Shown here piece after piece: positions 9,088 to 16,421 of a DNA stretch of 64,000 nt; the stretch's first letter is position 1, and every line of letters starts with the position of its first letter. A model generated the notes under the pieces. It did no database searches and had not been told where the DNA came from. It worked only from the letters and a program-made list of their open reading frames with translations. This DNA is from Chelativorans sp. Marseille-P2723 (GTDB lineage Bacteria > Pseudomonadota > Alphaproteobacteria > Rhizobiales > Rhizobiaceae), in NCBI RefSeq assembly GCF_902809845.1, contig NZ_CADDWI010000013.1:372001-436000 (forward strand), in the 5' to 3' direction. A program made the translations under genes and the position numbers.

Positions 9088-9852
9088 CTATCGGTTTTCG
9101 GATTTTCTCGAAAAAGAATGCGTGTTGCTGCGATATCCGTCCGCGGACTGGCAAATGCTGCTGATGAGGCCATGCAGAGCGGGTCCAACATTGCCATCCG
9201 GGCCAACCGATAGTGCTGCTTTCATGAAGCGGAGCGCCTCCGGCGGTCTGGAGGCAAATCTGGAGCCCCATTCCTCGGCCACAGGTACCGACCTGCCGGA
9301 CGGGACACAACTGTTGATCAGGCCGATGGACTCGGCCTCACGCCCCCTGACCTTCTGTCCTCCCAGTATGAGTTCTATCGCTCTCGCACGGCCGATCAGC
9401 AAGGGAAGCCGTTGCACGGCGCCAGATCCGGGCACGCTGCCCAGGGTCATTTCCGGAAAGCCGATCTGCGTATCTTCGTCTGCGATTCGCATGTCGCATG
9501 CCAAAGCCAGTTCGGCGCCGCCACCAAGTGCGTAGCCGTGCATTGCCGCGATGCTGACGATATGAGACCTAGCGATACGGTTGAAGACGAGCCAGGTCAT
9601 CTCGATGAACCGTCGAAGAGATGGTCCGGAAAGCGTTCGCATGAAGGTCAGGTCGGCGCCAGCCGAAAATGCCCGCGCCTGACCTCCGGAGAGTATCGCT
9701 ACCGAAATCTCGCTGTTCTTTTCCAGCGTGTCAAAAATGCCGGAAAGCTGCTGGCAGAATCGTTCATTGATGGCATTCAGCACCTGCGGGCGTCGAAAGA
9801 TGACATGCGCCACGCGCTCATCGACGCGCAGTTCGATTACGTCATCGCTCAC
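9088..9852 (-). CDS. Enoyl-CoA hydratase/isomerase family protein
   Basis: Crotonase-fold protein, 254 residues. The start is GTG at 9852, which overlaps the stop of the truncated flavoprotein gene by 4 bp (GTGA). The oxyanion-hole regions are visible: AFSAGADL and MHGYALGGGAELALACDMRIA. Near the C terminus the frame reads SADGYRSNTHSFSRKSENR-stop, while a neighbouring frame reads HAFFFEKIRKPI, which matches the usual crotonase ending AFxEKRKP. This suggests a one-base slip around 9130-9145 or a natural variant end. With its upstream gene destroyed and its tail possibly shifted, the gene may be decaying. Confidence 0.82.
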   Translation of the reverse strand: MSDDVIELRVDERVAHVIFRRPQVLNAINERFCQQLSGIFDTLEKNSEISVAILSGGQARAFSAGADLTFMRTLSGPSLRRFIEMTWLVFNRIARSHIVSIAAMHGYALGGGAELALACDMRIADEDTQIGFPEMTLGSVPGSGAVQRLPLLIGRARAIELILGGQKVRGREAESIGLINSCVPSGRSVPVAEEWGSRFASRPPEALRFMKAALSVGPDGNVGPALHGLISSICQSADGYRSNTHSFSRKSENR

Positions 9853-10116
9853 GGCATCCCCCCAAACCCAGACAACTCCGCGATGACGCCTGCATTCTTG
9901 TTGCGGCGGATCATGATTGGCCGCGCAAGATCCGGGTTCCGCTCCGGAGCATCCTCCCGATAATGGCTGCCCCGGGTTTCTTTCCTTAGCCTTGCCGCAG
10001 CGCACATCATGTGACCTACCTCAGCAAGGCAGATGGCTTCGTGGAAGGCTACCAGATCCTTTCTCGATCCAACGGCATACTTGCCGCCAAGCAATGCTTC
10101 CCTGATCTCAACGAGT
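9849..10116 (-). pseudogene. C-terminal fragment of a fumarate-reductase/succinate-dehydrogenase-like flavoprotein
   Basis: An open frame of about 88 codons abuts the IS6 element and reads on to a stop at 9849. Its sequence (FHEAICLAEVGHMMCAAARL, then RKETRGSHYREDAPERN) matches the C-terminal helical domain of FAD-dependent fumarate reductase, succinate dehydrogenase or adenylylsulfate reductase type flavoproteins, where LRTESRGAHxRxDxPxRD is typical. The FAD domain is missing and does not reappear on the other side of the element. It overlaps the enoyl-CoA hydratase start by 4 bp, so both once formed one operon. Confidence 0.75.
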
Positions 10117-10131
10117 GGTTGTGTTGCAACG
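10117..10131 (+). repeat. Left terminal inverted repeat of the IS6 element
   Basis: GGTTGTGTTGCAACG pairs with the right end at 10922-10936 with one mismatch. It resembles the known IS6-family end GGTTCTGTTGCAAAG. Confidence 0.88.
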
Positions 10132-10184
10132 TTTTGAATACCGTTTTTGTGGCAAGGAGAGCTTCTGATCTTTCGGAGGATTGA

Positions 10185-10883
10185 ATGTTCAAGGGCCGCC
10201 AGTTTGACCAGTCAGTCATCCTGCTTTGCGTGCGCTGGTACCTGGCCTACAGTCTGAGCCTGCGGGACCTGGAAGAAATGATGGCCGAGCGAGGCATTGC
10301 CGTTGACCACACGACCATTCACCGCTGGACCGTCCGCTACGCACCGCTATTGCTGGAGCGTTTCAACCGACGGAAGCGGAACGTGACCGGCAGATGGCAT
10401 ATCGACGAGACTTACATCAAGGTCCGCGGCCAGTGGATGTACCTATACCGCGCCATCGACAGTGTCGGCGACACGGTCGAATTCTGGTTCAGCGAGCAGC
10501 GTGACCTGCCGTCGGCCAAACGGTTCTTCACAAAGGCGCTGAATCGGCATGGCCGGCCAGGCTGCGTCGTTATTGATGGTAGCCAGACCAACCACGAGGC
10601 TATCGTTTCCTGTGACACCACAAATCGCTTGCAGGATCGTTCTCGGCGCCGGCTGAAGCCGATCGAAATCCGCAAGAGTAAGTATCTGAATAATCGGATT
10701 GAACAGGATCATCGGCGCATCAAGCGCCGCGTCCGGCCAATGCTTGGCTTCAAATCACAGGCATCAGCCGCGATCATCCTGTCCGGCATCGAGATGGTTC
10801 ACATGATGCGCAAGCGACAGGCGAGATACGCCTTCAATCCGAATCCGTCCCTAGCCGAACAGTTCGCAATTCTTGCCGCATAA
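10185..10883 (+). CDS. IS6-family transposase
   Basis: DDE transposase, 232 residues, full length for the family. The catalytic triad is Asp74 (WHIDETYIKV), Asp131 (VVIDGSQTN) and Glu173 (RIEQDHRRIKRR). An N-terminal helix-turn-helix (SLRDLEEMMAERGIAVDHTT, 25-44) recognises the ends. AGGAT lies just upstream of the ATG. No frameshift is visible, so the element may be active. Confidence 0.95.
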   Translation: MFKGRQFDQSVILLCVRWYLAYSLSLRDLEEMMAERGIAVDHTTIHRWTVRYAPLLLERFNRRKRNVTGRWHIDETYIKVRGQWMYLYRAIDSVGDTVEFWFSEQRDLPSAKRFFTKALNRHGRPGCVVIDGSQTNHEAIVSCDTTNRLQDRSRRRLKPIEIRKSKYLNNRIEQDHRRIKRRVRPMLGFKSQASAAIILSGIEMVHMMRKRQARYAFNPNPSLAEQFAILAA

Positions 10884-10921
10884 TTGGCCTCGGACCGGCC
10901 CCCTTTGCGCTTCAAATCAGC

Positions 10922-10936
10922 CGTTGCAACAAAACC
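10922..10936 (-). repeat. Right terminal inverted repeat of the IS6 element
   Basis: Read from the outside inward it is GGTTTTGTTGCAACG, differing from the left end at one position. Confidence 0.88.
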
Positions 10937-10986
10937 GATCATCCGGCTCCGCCCGCATCAGGAAAGCGGTTAAGCGCGGTTGCGGC

Positions 10987-11199
10987 CTAAAACCCTTGGC
11001 GATTGTACCAATCATCGACCTCCTTGCGCACGCGGTCCTTCTCTAACCCATAACGCTCCTGAATCTTGCCCTCCAACTGATCGCGCTTGCCGGCAATCTG
11101 GTCGAGATCATCGTCGGTAAGATCTCCCCATTGTTCCTTGATCTTTCCCTTCATCTGCTTCCAGTTGCCTTCAACTCTGTTCCAGTCCATGGCGGTCAC
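10987..11199 (-). CDS. CsbD family stress-response protein
   Basis: Small hydrophilic, charged protein of 70 residues (or 67 if the second Met, followed by DWNRVEGNWKQ, is used). The CsbD pattern is complete: N-x-x-x-G-x-W-x-Q-x-K-G-K-x-K-E-x-W-G-x-L-T-D-D-D, then a middle D-Q-L-x-G-K-I-Q-x-x-Y-G. CsbD proteins are general-stress proteins of unknown mechanism, widely induced in stationary phase. It is a single gene with no evident operon partner, next to the IS6 element. Confidence 0.92.
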   Translation of the reverse strand: MTAMDWNRVEGNWKQMKGKIKEQWGDLTDDDLDQIAGKRDQLEGKIQERYGLEKDRVRKEVDDWYNRQGF

Positions 11200-11504
11200 T
11201 CCATCTCTTGAGGATCATGCAGGCTAACGCGCCGAGCGCACATTGGCTCCACGTCCTTGCGTGCCTAGCGTCGAAAAACAGTGCTCGCCATCAACCGCCC
11301 TTTCCGCAGTTGCCGGATCCGGAAGTCGGTGCGACATGATGTAGACAGAAGCTTCGCGCGCCGATAACAATCGTGCTGGTCAGGTTGGGAGGCTTGCCAT
11401 CGCGAATGCAGGGAACCGGTGGCCACCTGTAATTGCTAGCGGCATTCCCCCAGCCATAAGGCGAGAACAGGCACAGGGCCTGTTACTTCAGTGGGAGGAG
11501 TTCT
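11200..11504. other. Intergenic region upstream of the NMT1-type ABC operon
   Basis: About 305 bp with no convincing gene. It must carry the promoters of the divergent CsbD gene and the ABC operon. GGGAGGAG just before 11505 is a strong ribosome site. GC-rich inverted segments such as AGGCACAGGGCCTGTT at about 11471-11486 could fold, but no known riboswitch consensus fits (thiamine and cobalamin motifs were looked for). Confidence 0.5.
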
Positions 11505-12512
11505 ATGCTCAACCGCATTGCGATTGCAGCGGCCGCAACCATGTCTTTAGCTGGGGCCGCACTTGCCCAGACAGCGATGCCTTTCGCGCTCGACTGGCAA
11601 TTTGAGGGTCCGGCGGCACCCTATTTCATGGCGATTGAAAACGGGCATTTTGAAGCCGAGGGGCTCACAGTAGAGATCACGGCCGGGCAGGGCTCGCTCG
11701 ACGCCATCCCAAAGGTGGCAACCGGCGCCTATCCGGTAGGCTTCGCCGATATGGCAAGCCTTATCAAATTCCTGGATCAGAATCCGGATGCTCCGGTGAC
11801 GGCCGTCATGATGTTTTACGACAAGCCGGCCTTTTCCATCGTCGGGCGGAAGAGCCTTGGCATCGAGAATCCCAAGGATCTGGAAGGGCGTGTTCTCGGC
11901 GCACCGCCGCCGGATGGTGCCTGGGCGCAGTTTCCGGTATTTGCCGAGGCGAACGACATTGATGTCTCCAAGGTGAAGGTGGAGCCGGTCGGCTTTCCGA
12001 CGCGGGAACCGATGCTGGCCGAAGGCCAGGTTGCTGCGGTCACCGGTTTTTCCTTCACCTCCTTCCTCAACACGACACGTCTCGGCGTGCCGGAGGAGGA
12101 TATGACGGTGCTGCTGATGGCGGATCACGGTCTTGCCCTTTACGGCAACGCGATCATCGCCAACACCGACTTCGCAAAGGAGAACCCCGAAAAGCTCACT
12201 GGCTTCCTGCGGGCGGTCGCGAAGGGGCTTCAGGATACTGTGAACGATCCGGAAGCTGGGATCGCCGCGATGGTATCGCGTAACCCGGCGATGGACCGCG
12301 AGCTTGAACTGAGGCGGCTTGAGCTTGCACTTCGCGACAACATCATGACGGATTGGGTACGCGAGAATGGGCTGGGCGGCATCGATGACGAACGCTTTGC
12401 TCGCTCGCTCGAACAGATCGCCGTCACCTATGAGTTCAAGAACGAGCCCGATCCCGGCCGCTATTTCGATGGTTCTTACCTACCGGATGATGGAAGCCTC
12501 AACGTCCAGTAA
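11505..12512 (+). CDS. ABC transporter substrate-binding protein (NMT1/THI5-like)
   Basis: Periplasmic binding protein of 335 residues with a signal peptide (MLNRIAIAAAATMSLAGAALAQ). The NMT1/ThiY-like fold is shown by DWQFEGPAAPYFMAIENGHF and GLTVEITAGQGSLDAIPKVATG, where DWxPNxxHxGxYxA is the usual pattern for pyrimidine, nitrate, sulfonate and taurine binders. A strong ribosome site precedes it. It is followed by its ATPase and permease, so the three form a complete importer. Candidate ligands include hydroxymethylpyrimidine-like compounds, sulfonates and aromatic acids; the sequence does not decide between them. Confidence 0.87.
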   Translation: MLNRIAIAAAATMSLAGAALAQTAMPFALDWQFEGPAAPYFMAIENGHFEAEGLTVEITAGQGSLDAIPKVATGAYPVGFADMASLIKFLDQNPDAPVTAVMMFYDKPAFSIVGRKSLGIENPKDLEGRVLGAPPPDGAWAQFPVFAEANDIDVSKVKVEPVGFPTREPMLAEGQVAAVTGFSFTSFLNTTRLGVPEEDMTVLLMADHGLALYGNAIIANTDFAKENPEKLTGFLRAVAKGLQDTVNDPEAGIAAMVSRNPAMDRELELRRLELALRDNIMTDWVRENGLGGIDDERFARSLEQIAVTYEFKNEPDPGRYFDGSYLPDDGSLNVQ

Positions 12513-12530
12513 TCCAGCATGAAAATCTTC

Positions 12531-12558
12531 AAGCGCCGCGCATGAGCCCGCGGCGCTT
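12531..12558 (+). terminator. GC-rich hairpin between binding protein and ATPase genes
   Basis: Perfect 10-bp stem AAGCGCCGCG/CGCGGCGCTT with an 8-base loop, followed only by CTTGC, a poor T tract. It probably limits read-through or protects the 3' end of the binding-protein message, as is common in ABC operons. Confidence 0.5.
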
Positions 12559-12606
12559 CTTGCATGTGCGCTGTCCGCGGCGCGCAATCGGCAATGAGTG
12601 CGAAGA

Positions 12607-13404
12607 ATGAACAATCTTATTGAAATAAAGGGAATAACCCACGCTTACAAAACCGCGGCTGGCCCGCTCCCGGTCCTGGACGATCTCAACCTTTCCATTC
12701 CTGAAGGCGGTTTTTGTGCGGTGGTCGGACCCTCAGGCTGCGGCAAGTCCACGCTGACCCGCTTGATTGCCGGGCTGATGTTTCCAGACGAAGGCGAGGT
12801 ATGGCTTCATGGCCAGCGGGTGAGGTCTCCGCGAAGTTCTGTTGGAATGGCGTTCCAGAATCCCGTTTTGCTGGAATGGCGCACCATTCTGGACAATGTA
12901 ATCCTTCCGCTGGAAATCGTTGCCCCCAGAATGCCCAAGGCCAAGAAGGAAGAGCGGGCGCGGGAACTGCTTGCGATGGTGGGCTTGCAAGATTTCGCCA
13001 ACAAGCGGCCATCCGAACTTTCCGGCGGCATGCGCCAGCGCGCGTCACTCTGCCGTTCACTCGTGCATAAACCCGACATCCTGATCCTTGATGAGCCGTT
13101 CGGCGCTCTGGACGCCTTTACGCGGGAAGATCTCTGGCAGCTCATGCATCAGCTTCGCGCCGAAGAGCCGTTCACTGCCCTCCTCATCACGCATGACCTG
13201 CGGGAGAGCGTCTATCTGGCCGATCAGGTGGTCGTCCTGTCGGGTCGCCCCGCCACGACGCAATTCGTTCTCGACATCGACGTGTCAGGGCCGCGCCCGA
13301 TCGACATGCTTTATTCGACGCAATCGGTGGAATGGCTGGCACAGCTTCGTGAGCAGATCAAGATCGCGCAGGGGCGCGGAGGCAGGAAGAGGGCGGCTGC
13401 ATGA
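12607..13404 (+). CDS. ABC transporter ATP-binding protein (SsuB/TauB type)
   Basis: Cytoplasmic ATPase of 265 residues from the ATG at 12607; a GTG at 12598 would add three residues and cannot be excluded. Walker A is GPSGCGKST, the signature is LSGGMRQRASL, and Walker B is ILILDEPFGALD followed by the H-loop LITHDLRES. The type is that of nitrate, sulfonate and taurine importers. It overlaps the permease start by 4 bp (ATGA), so they are translationally coupled. Confidence 0.9.
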   Translation: MNNLIEIKGITHAYKTAAGPLPVLDDLNLSIPEGGFCAVVGPSGCGKSTLTRLIAGLMFPDEGEVWLHGQRVRSPRSSVGMAFQNPVLLEWRTILDNVILPLEIVAPRMPKAKKEERARELLAMVGLQDFANKRPSELSGGMRQRASLCRSLVHKPDILILDEPFGALDAFTREDLWQLMHQLRAEEPFTALLITHDLRESVYLADQVVVLSGRPATTQFVLDIDVSGPRPIDMLYSTQSVEWLAQLREQIKIAQGRGGRKRAAA

Positions 13405-14171
13405 CCACCAGCGAGTTGCAAAAGGTAGTCTCTCCCGTACTCGCCATCCTCATCTTTGTTGCCTTGTGGGAGTTCTGGGTCTGGTACATGGGTTGGCCCA
13501 CCTACAAGATGGCCGCTCCTTCCGACCTTTGGCCGGCTTTCTGGGAGTACCGGGAATTGTTTGCCATCAATGCGTGGCAAACGCTGTGGCGTACGGTAGT
13601 AGGGCTTGGCCTTGCCGTGGTCGTCGGCACCGTGCTGGGGATGATCATGGGGTTGAGCCGCGTGATGAACGACGCGCTTTACCCATTGCTCGTCGGCTTC
13701 AACGCGATACCCAAGGCCACGGTGGTGCCGGTGGTCGCGCTCGTCTTCATCGGGCAGCACGACTTCAACACCATTCTCATTGCCTTCATGATTTCCTTTT
13801 TTCCGATTTCGGTGTCGGTTGCCATTGGCCTGTCCACTCTGGAGCCGGAGTACCGGGATATACTGCGCTCGCTAGGCGCCTCGCGCTTCACAGTCTTCTG
13901 GAAGATCGCCCTGCCGAAGACCCTTCCGGAGTTTTTTGGCGCGCTGAAGGTTGCCGTGACCCTCGCGTTCATCGGCACGAATCTGGTGGAGATCGTGACA
14001 CCGCATGGCCGGGGGCTGGGAAGCCTATTCGATTCCGGCCGAATCGCGTCGAACTATCCGCTCATGTTCGCTGTGTTGATCGCGCTCGCGCTGCTGGGAA
14101 TCCTCCTGTACTACATCGTGGTTGCTTTGGAGCGCATATTCGCCGGCTGGGCCGAACGCCGGCCGACCTGA
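13401..14171 (+). CDS. ABC transporter permease (SsuC/TauC type)
   Basis: Inner-membrane permease of 256 residues with about six hydrophobic segments (first at about 8-28, last at about 225-245). The cytoplasmic EAA loop is EYRDILRSLGASRFTVFWKIALPKTLPEFF, typical of the sulfonate/nitrate/pyrimidine permease family. It is the third and last gene of the importer operon and is followed by a hairpin terminator at 14193. Confidence 0.9.
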   Translation: MTTSELQKVVSPVLAILIFVALWEFWVWYMGWPTYKMAAPSDLWPAFWEYRELFAINAWQTLWRTVVGLGLAVVVGTVLGMIMGLSRVMNDALYPLLVGFNAIPKATVVPVVALVFIGQHDFNTILIAFMISFFPISVSVAIGLSTLEPEYRDILRSLGASRFTVFWKIALPKTLPEFFGALKVAVTLAFIGTNLVEIVTPHGRGLGSLFDSGRIASNYPLMFAVLIALALLGILLYYIVVALERIFAGWAERRPT

Positions 14172-14192
14172 CGAGCTAAGTTCCAATCAAGC

Positions 14193-14225
14193 AAAACGGG
14201 CGCCGCTTGCACATGCGCCCGTTTT
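14193..14225 (+). terminator. Rho-independent terminator of the NMT1-type ABC operon
   Basis: Stem AAAACGGGCGC/GCGCCCGTTTT, 11 bp perfect, loop of 11 bases, ending in a TTTTC run. It lies 20 bp after the permease stop. From 14226 to 14472 I see no gene or recognisable element. Confidence 0.8.
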
Positions 14226-14472
14226 CATCGGCACAATCGAAACATCATTCGATCGCGCGGTGACAGCCGCATGGGCCAAAGATCCGGTTGCGCGGGACGG
14301 TCACCTCGTATCGCAGCCCCTGGGCGCTGCAACCTGAATATAAAGCTGCCAAGCGCTTCACCAAAACGGCAGGTGATCGCCTCACGCCCATCACGTCCGC
14401 TGCTGACATCTTCAACTTTGCCCCATTTTAGAAATGGCTTGCAGTACGGCCGTTCCCGATTAGCAAGCCCGA

Positions 14473-15294
14473 TCAGGAACCGTCGATCTGCCGACCCATG
14501 ATGGCAATGGCTTGCTGGTAAACGCTGGCGGCGTTCCAGCTTTGGATAGCGGCGAAGTTCGGCTCCCCCGGCTGGTAGCCGGCACCGGGGCGCCAGCCAT
14601 GCGCACGCAGGAAATTGGCCGTCGATGTCAATGCATCGGCCACCGAACCAATCATGTCTATGCGGCCGTCGCCATCGCCGTCTACTCCATATTTGAGCGC
14701 GTTGCCCGGAAGGAACTGGGTCTGGCCGATCTCACCATGCGCTGCGCCGACCGCCGATGGGCTGAGCATCCCGCGTTCCACCAGCTGGAGTGCGGCGTAA
14801 AGATGTCCAGTGAAGAATTCGGAGCGGCGGCAATCATAGGCAAGGGTCGCGACTGCGGAAAGAATGTTCTGATTGCCCAGAAAGCCACCAAAGCCGGTTT
14901 CCATACCCCAAATGGCAAGAAGCGGACCGGGAGGAACACCGTATTGCGACTCGATAGAGGCAAGCAGCCCCGCATAGCGGGATTTCATGCTCTTGCCGCG
15001 CGAGACGATGGCATCCGAACCACGTCTTTTCATGAATTCCTGTAGTGACAGCTTGAAGCTTTTCTGCCCACGATCGGCAGCTATCGTCTTCGTTGCATAG
15101 CTGGTGCGGGACAGCGCATCCAGCGCTCGGGAGCTCACACCGCGGGCGGAAGCCTCACGGATGAACGCGCTTTTCCAGTTCTCAAACCCCCTGCCGTCAT
15201 TGCCGCATGCCGTACTGGCAAGGGCGGTCCCACCAGACAAGAGGACAATGGCCAGACTTGCCGCGAGACAACGCGCACTCCTCGCCAGCTTCAT
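14473..15294 (-). CDS. Lytic murein transglycosylase, MltB family
   Basis: Periplasmic enzyme that cleaves the MurNAc-GlcNAc bond with formation of a 1,6-anhydro ring; 273 residues. It has a signal peptide (core CLAASLAIVLLSGGTALA) and a single SLT_2/MltB catalytic domain. The probable catalytic acid is Glu132 in IWGMETGFGGFLG, and later conserved MltB segments are GEIGQTQFLPGNALKYGVDGDGDGRID and SVADALTSTANFLRAHGW. The segment STAC after the signal is not a convincing lipobox, so a soluble periplasmic form is likely. It is shorter than E. coli MltB and lacks a C-terminal peptidoglycan-binding domain. Confidence 0.9.
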   Translation of the reverse strand: MKLARSARCLAASLAIVLLSGGTALASTACGNDGRGFENWKSAFIREASARGVSSRALDALSRTSYATKTIAADRGQKSFKLSLQEFMKRRGSDAIVSRGKSMKSRYAGLLASIESQYGVPPGPLLAIWGMETGFGGFLGNQNILSAVATLAYDCRRSEFFTGHLYAALQLVERGMLSPSAVGAAHGEIGQTQFLPGNALKYGVDGDGDGRIDMIGSVADALTSTANFLRAHGWRPGAGYQPGEPNFAAIQSWNAASVYQQAIAIMGRQIDGS

Positions 15295-15448
15295 GTGCTT
15301 CTCCTCGTTTGCATACAGATTTGTGAATTCTGCCAGTGAATTGCGGCGATGTCACGTCACCCAGTTCCTCGACGAAATCTTGAAAAAAGGAACGAAAAGG
15401 TCGGCTAATTGTTCAATTGCCCGTGTGAAAGTGACAAGGAGTCAAACA

Positions 15449-16123
15449 ATGAGAAGCTTTACGCTGAAAGCTGCAGTCGCGGGATTTGCGCTGTTTTCAA
15501 TTGCCGGCGCCGCCTCGGCGCAAGTTATGGCGACTGCCACCACCGATCTCAATATTCGTTCGGGCCCCGGTCCCGAATATCCCGTGGTCGGCGTGATAGG
15601 CAACTCGCAGGAGGCGACGGTTCAGGGTTGCCTTGAGGACAGCAAGTGGTGCCAGGTCAGTTTTCAGGGCGTGGAAGGTTGGTCCTATTCCGACTATCTG
15701 ATGGCCAACATGGGTACACAGACCATGGTGCTTACTGAACGTCCCGCCGAGGTCCCGGTGGTTAGCTATGAGGCTACTGCGAGCACCGATACTGGTGTGG
15801 GTGCGGCTGCCGGCGCGACCACAGGAGCAGTGGCTGGCGCCATCATTGGCGGCCCTGTCGGCGCCGCTGTCGGCGGTGCAGTCGGAGCAGTGACGGGCGG
15901 CGCAATAGAGACCGTTTCACCGCCGCAGGAGGTGGTGAGCTATGTCCAGAGCAACCCCGTTGAACCCGTCTATCTGGAAGGCGAAGTAGTGGTCGGCGCG
16001 GCTCTGCCGGAAACGGTCGCGGTCCGCGAAATTCCCGATTACGAGTACCGCTACGTCTATGTGAATGGGCAGCCCGTACTGGTCGAACCAGACACCCGCC
16101 GTATCGTCTATGTGATGCGGTAA
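15449..16123 (+). CDS. SH3 domain-containing DUF1236 protein with glycine zipper
   Basis: Exported protein of 224 residues. The start at 15449 is set by AAGGAG 8 bases upstream and by the signal peptide that follows (FTLKAAVAGFALFSIAGAASAQ); the frame is open further upstream but reads antisense to the transglycosylase gene. After the signal comes a bacterial SH3 domain (ATTDLNIRSGPGPEYPVVG to WSYSDYLM), then a Gly/Ala-rich zipper (GAAAGATTGAVAGAIIGGP) that may insert in a membrane, then a C-terminal DUF1236 segment (YRYVYVNGQPVLVEPDTRRIV). The pattern is common in Rhizobiales; the role is probably at the cell envelope but is not established. Confidence 0.85.
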   Translation: MRSFTLKAAVAGFALFSIAGAASAQVMATATTDLNIRSGPGPEYPVVGVIGNSQEATVQGCLEDSKWCQVSFQGVEGWSYSDYLMANMGTQTMVLTERPAEVPVVSYEATASTDTGVGAAAGATTGAVAGAIIGGPVGAAVGGAVGAVTGGAIETVSPPQEVVSYVQSNPVEPVYLEGEVVVGAALPETVAVREIPDYEYRYVYVNGQPVLVEPDTRRIVYVMR

Positions 16124-16211
16124 GACGCCATAAGGCAACAAGTGAGGGCGCCGTCGCGCACGCCGCGGTGGCGCCTGTGCGATTTGCTCAGCACGGCAAG
16201 AACGGTTCCGC

Positions 16212-16240
16212 TTGACTCGTGAACGTTTTTCGCGTCTAGA
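16212..16240 (+). promoter_or_regulatory. Predicted sigma-70 type promoter of the ffh operon
   Basis: TTGACT (16212-16217), a 17-base spacer and TCTAGA (16235-16240) form a good vegetative promoter match about 180 bp upstream of ffh. The resulting leader of about 170 nt contains no gene I recognise. Confidence 0.5.
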
Positions 16241-16421
16241 GTGCACCTTGATTCCCGCGACGAGTTGAAAACTCTGAGCAGCCGACTGGGACTGGATCCC
16301 GGAGGTCAACACCCGGCAGCGCGATGCGCCCCCGGGTGCTATACGGTATTCTGCGAGGTTTAACCGGGCGCGGGAATGCATTACCTCTCGTATCCTAGGA
16401 TGCGAGAATAGAGGAACGCGA

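Larger units (their letters stand above)
10117..10936 (+). mobile_element. IS6-family (IS26-like) insertion sequence, 820 bp
   Basis: Complete element bounded by 15-bp terminal inverted repeats, GGTTGTGTTGCAACG at the left (10117-10131) and GGTTTTGTTGCAACG read inward from the right (10922-10936), 14 of 15 matching. It holds a single intact transposase gene. The 8 bp on the left flank (CAACGAGT) and on the right flank (GATCATCC) differ, so there is no target duplication. IS6 elements often delete adjacent DNA by intramolecular transposition, and the flavoprotein gene ends exactly at the left repeat. Confidence 0.9.

Noticed and set aside
11200-11504. GGGAACCGGTG-like string suggesting a cobalamin or thiamine riboswitch before the NMT1-type operon
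   Set aside because: The downstream cobalamin B12-box and CCGCAACTG element are absent, and there is no CTGAGA thiamine motif. Only a short local similarity remains.
13088-14179. Long 363-codon plus-strand open frame
   Set aside because: It is a shadow in another frame of the ABC ATPase and permease genes. It has no coherent domain and Arg/Pro/His-rich composition typical of out-of-frame high-GC coding DNA.
15104-15448. 115-residue N-terminal extension of the SH3/DUF1236 protein
   Set aside because: The upstream frame is antisense to the transglycosylase gene, while the internal ATG at 15449 has a good ribosome site and begins a clean signal peptide.
16124-16421. Possible SRP RNA gene upstream of ffh
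   Set aside because: The conserved tetraloop region GGTCAGG...GGAAGCAGCC is not present in this leader.
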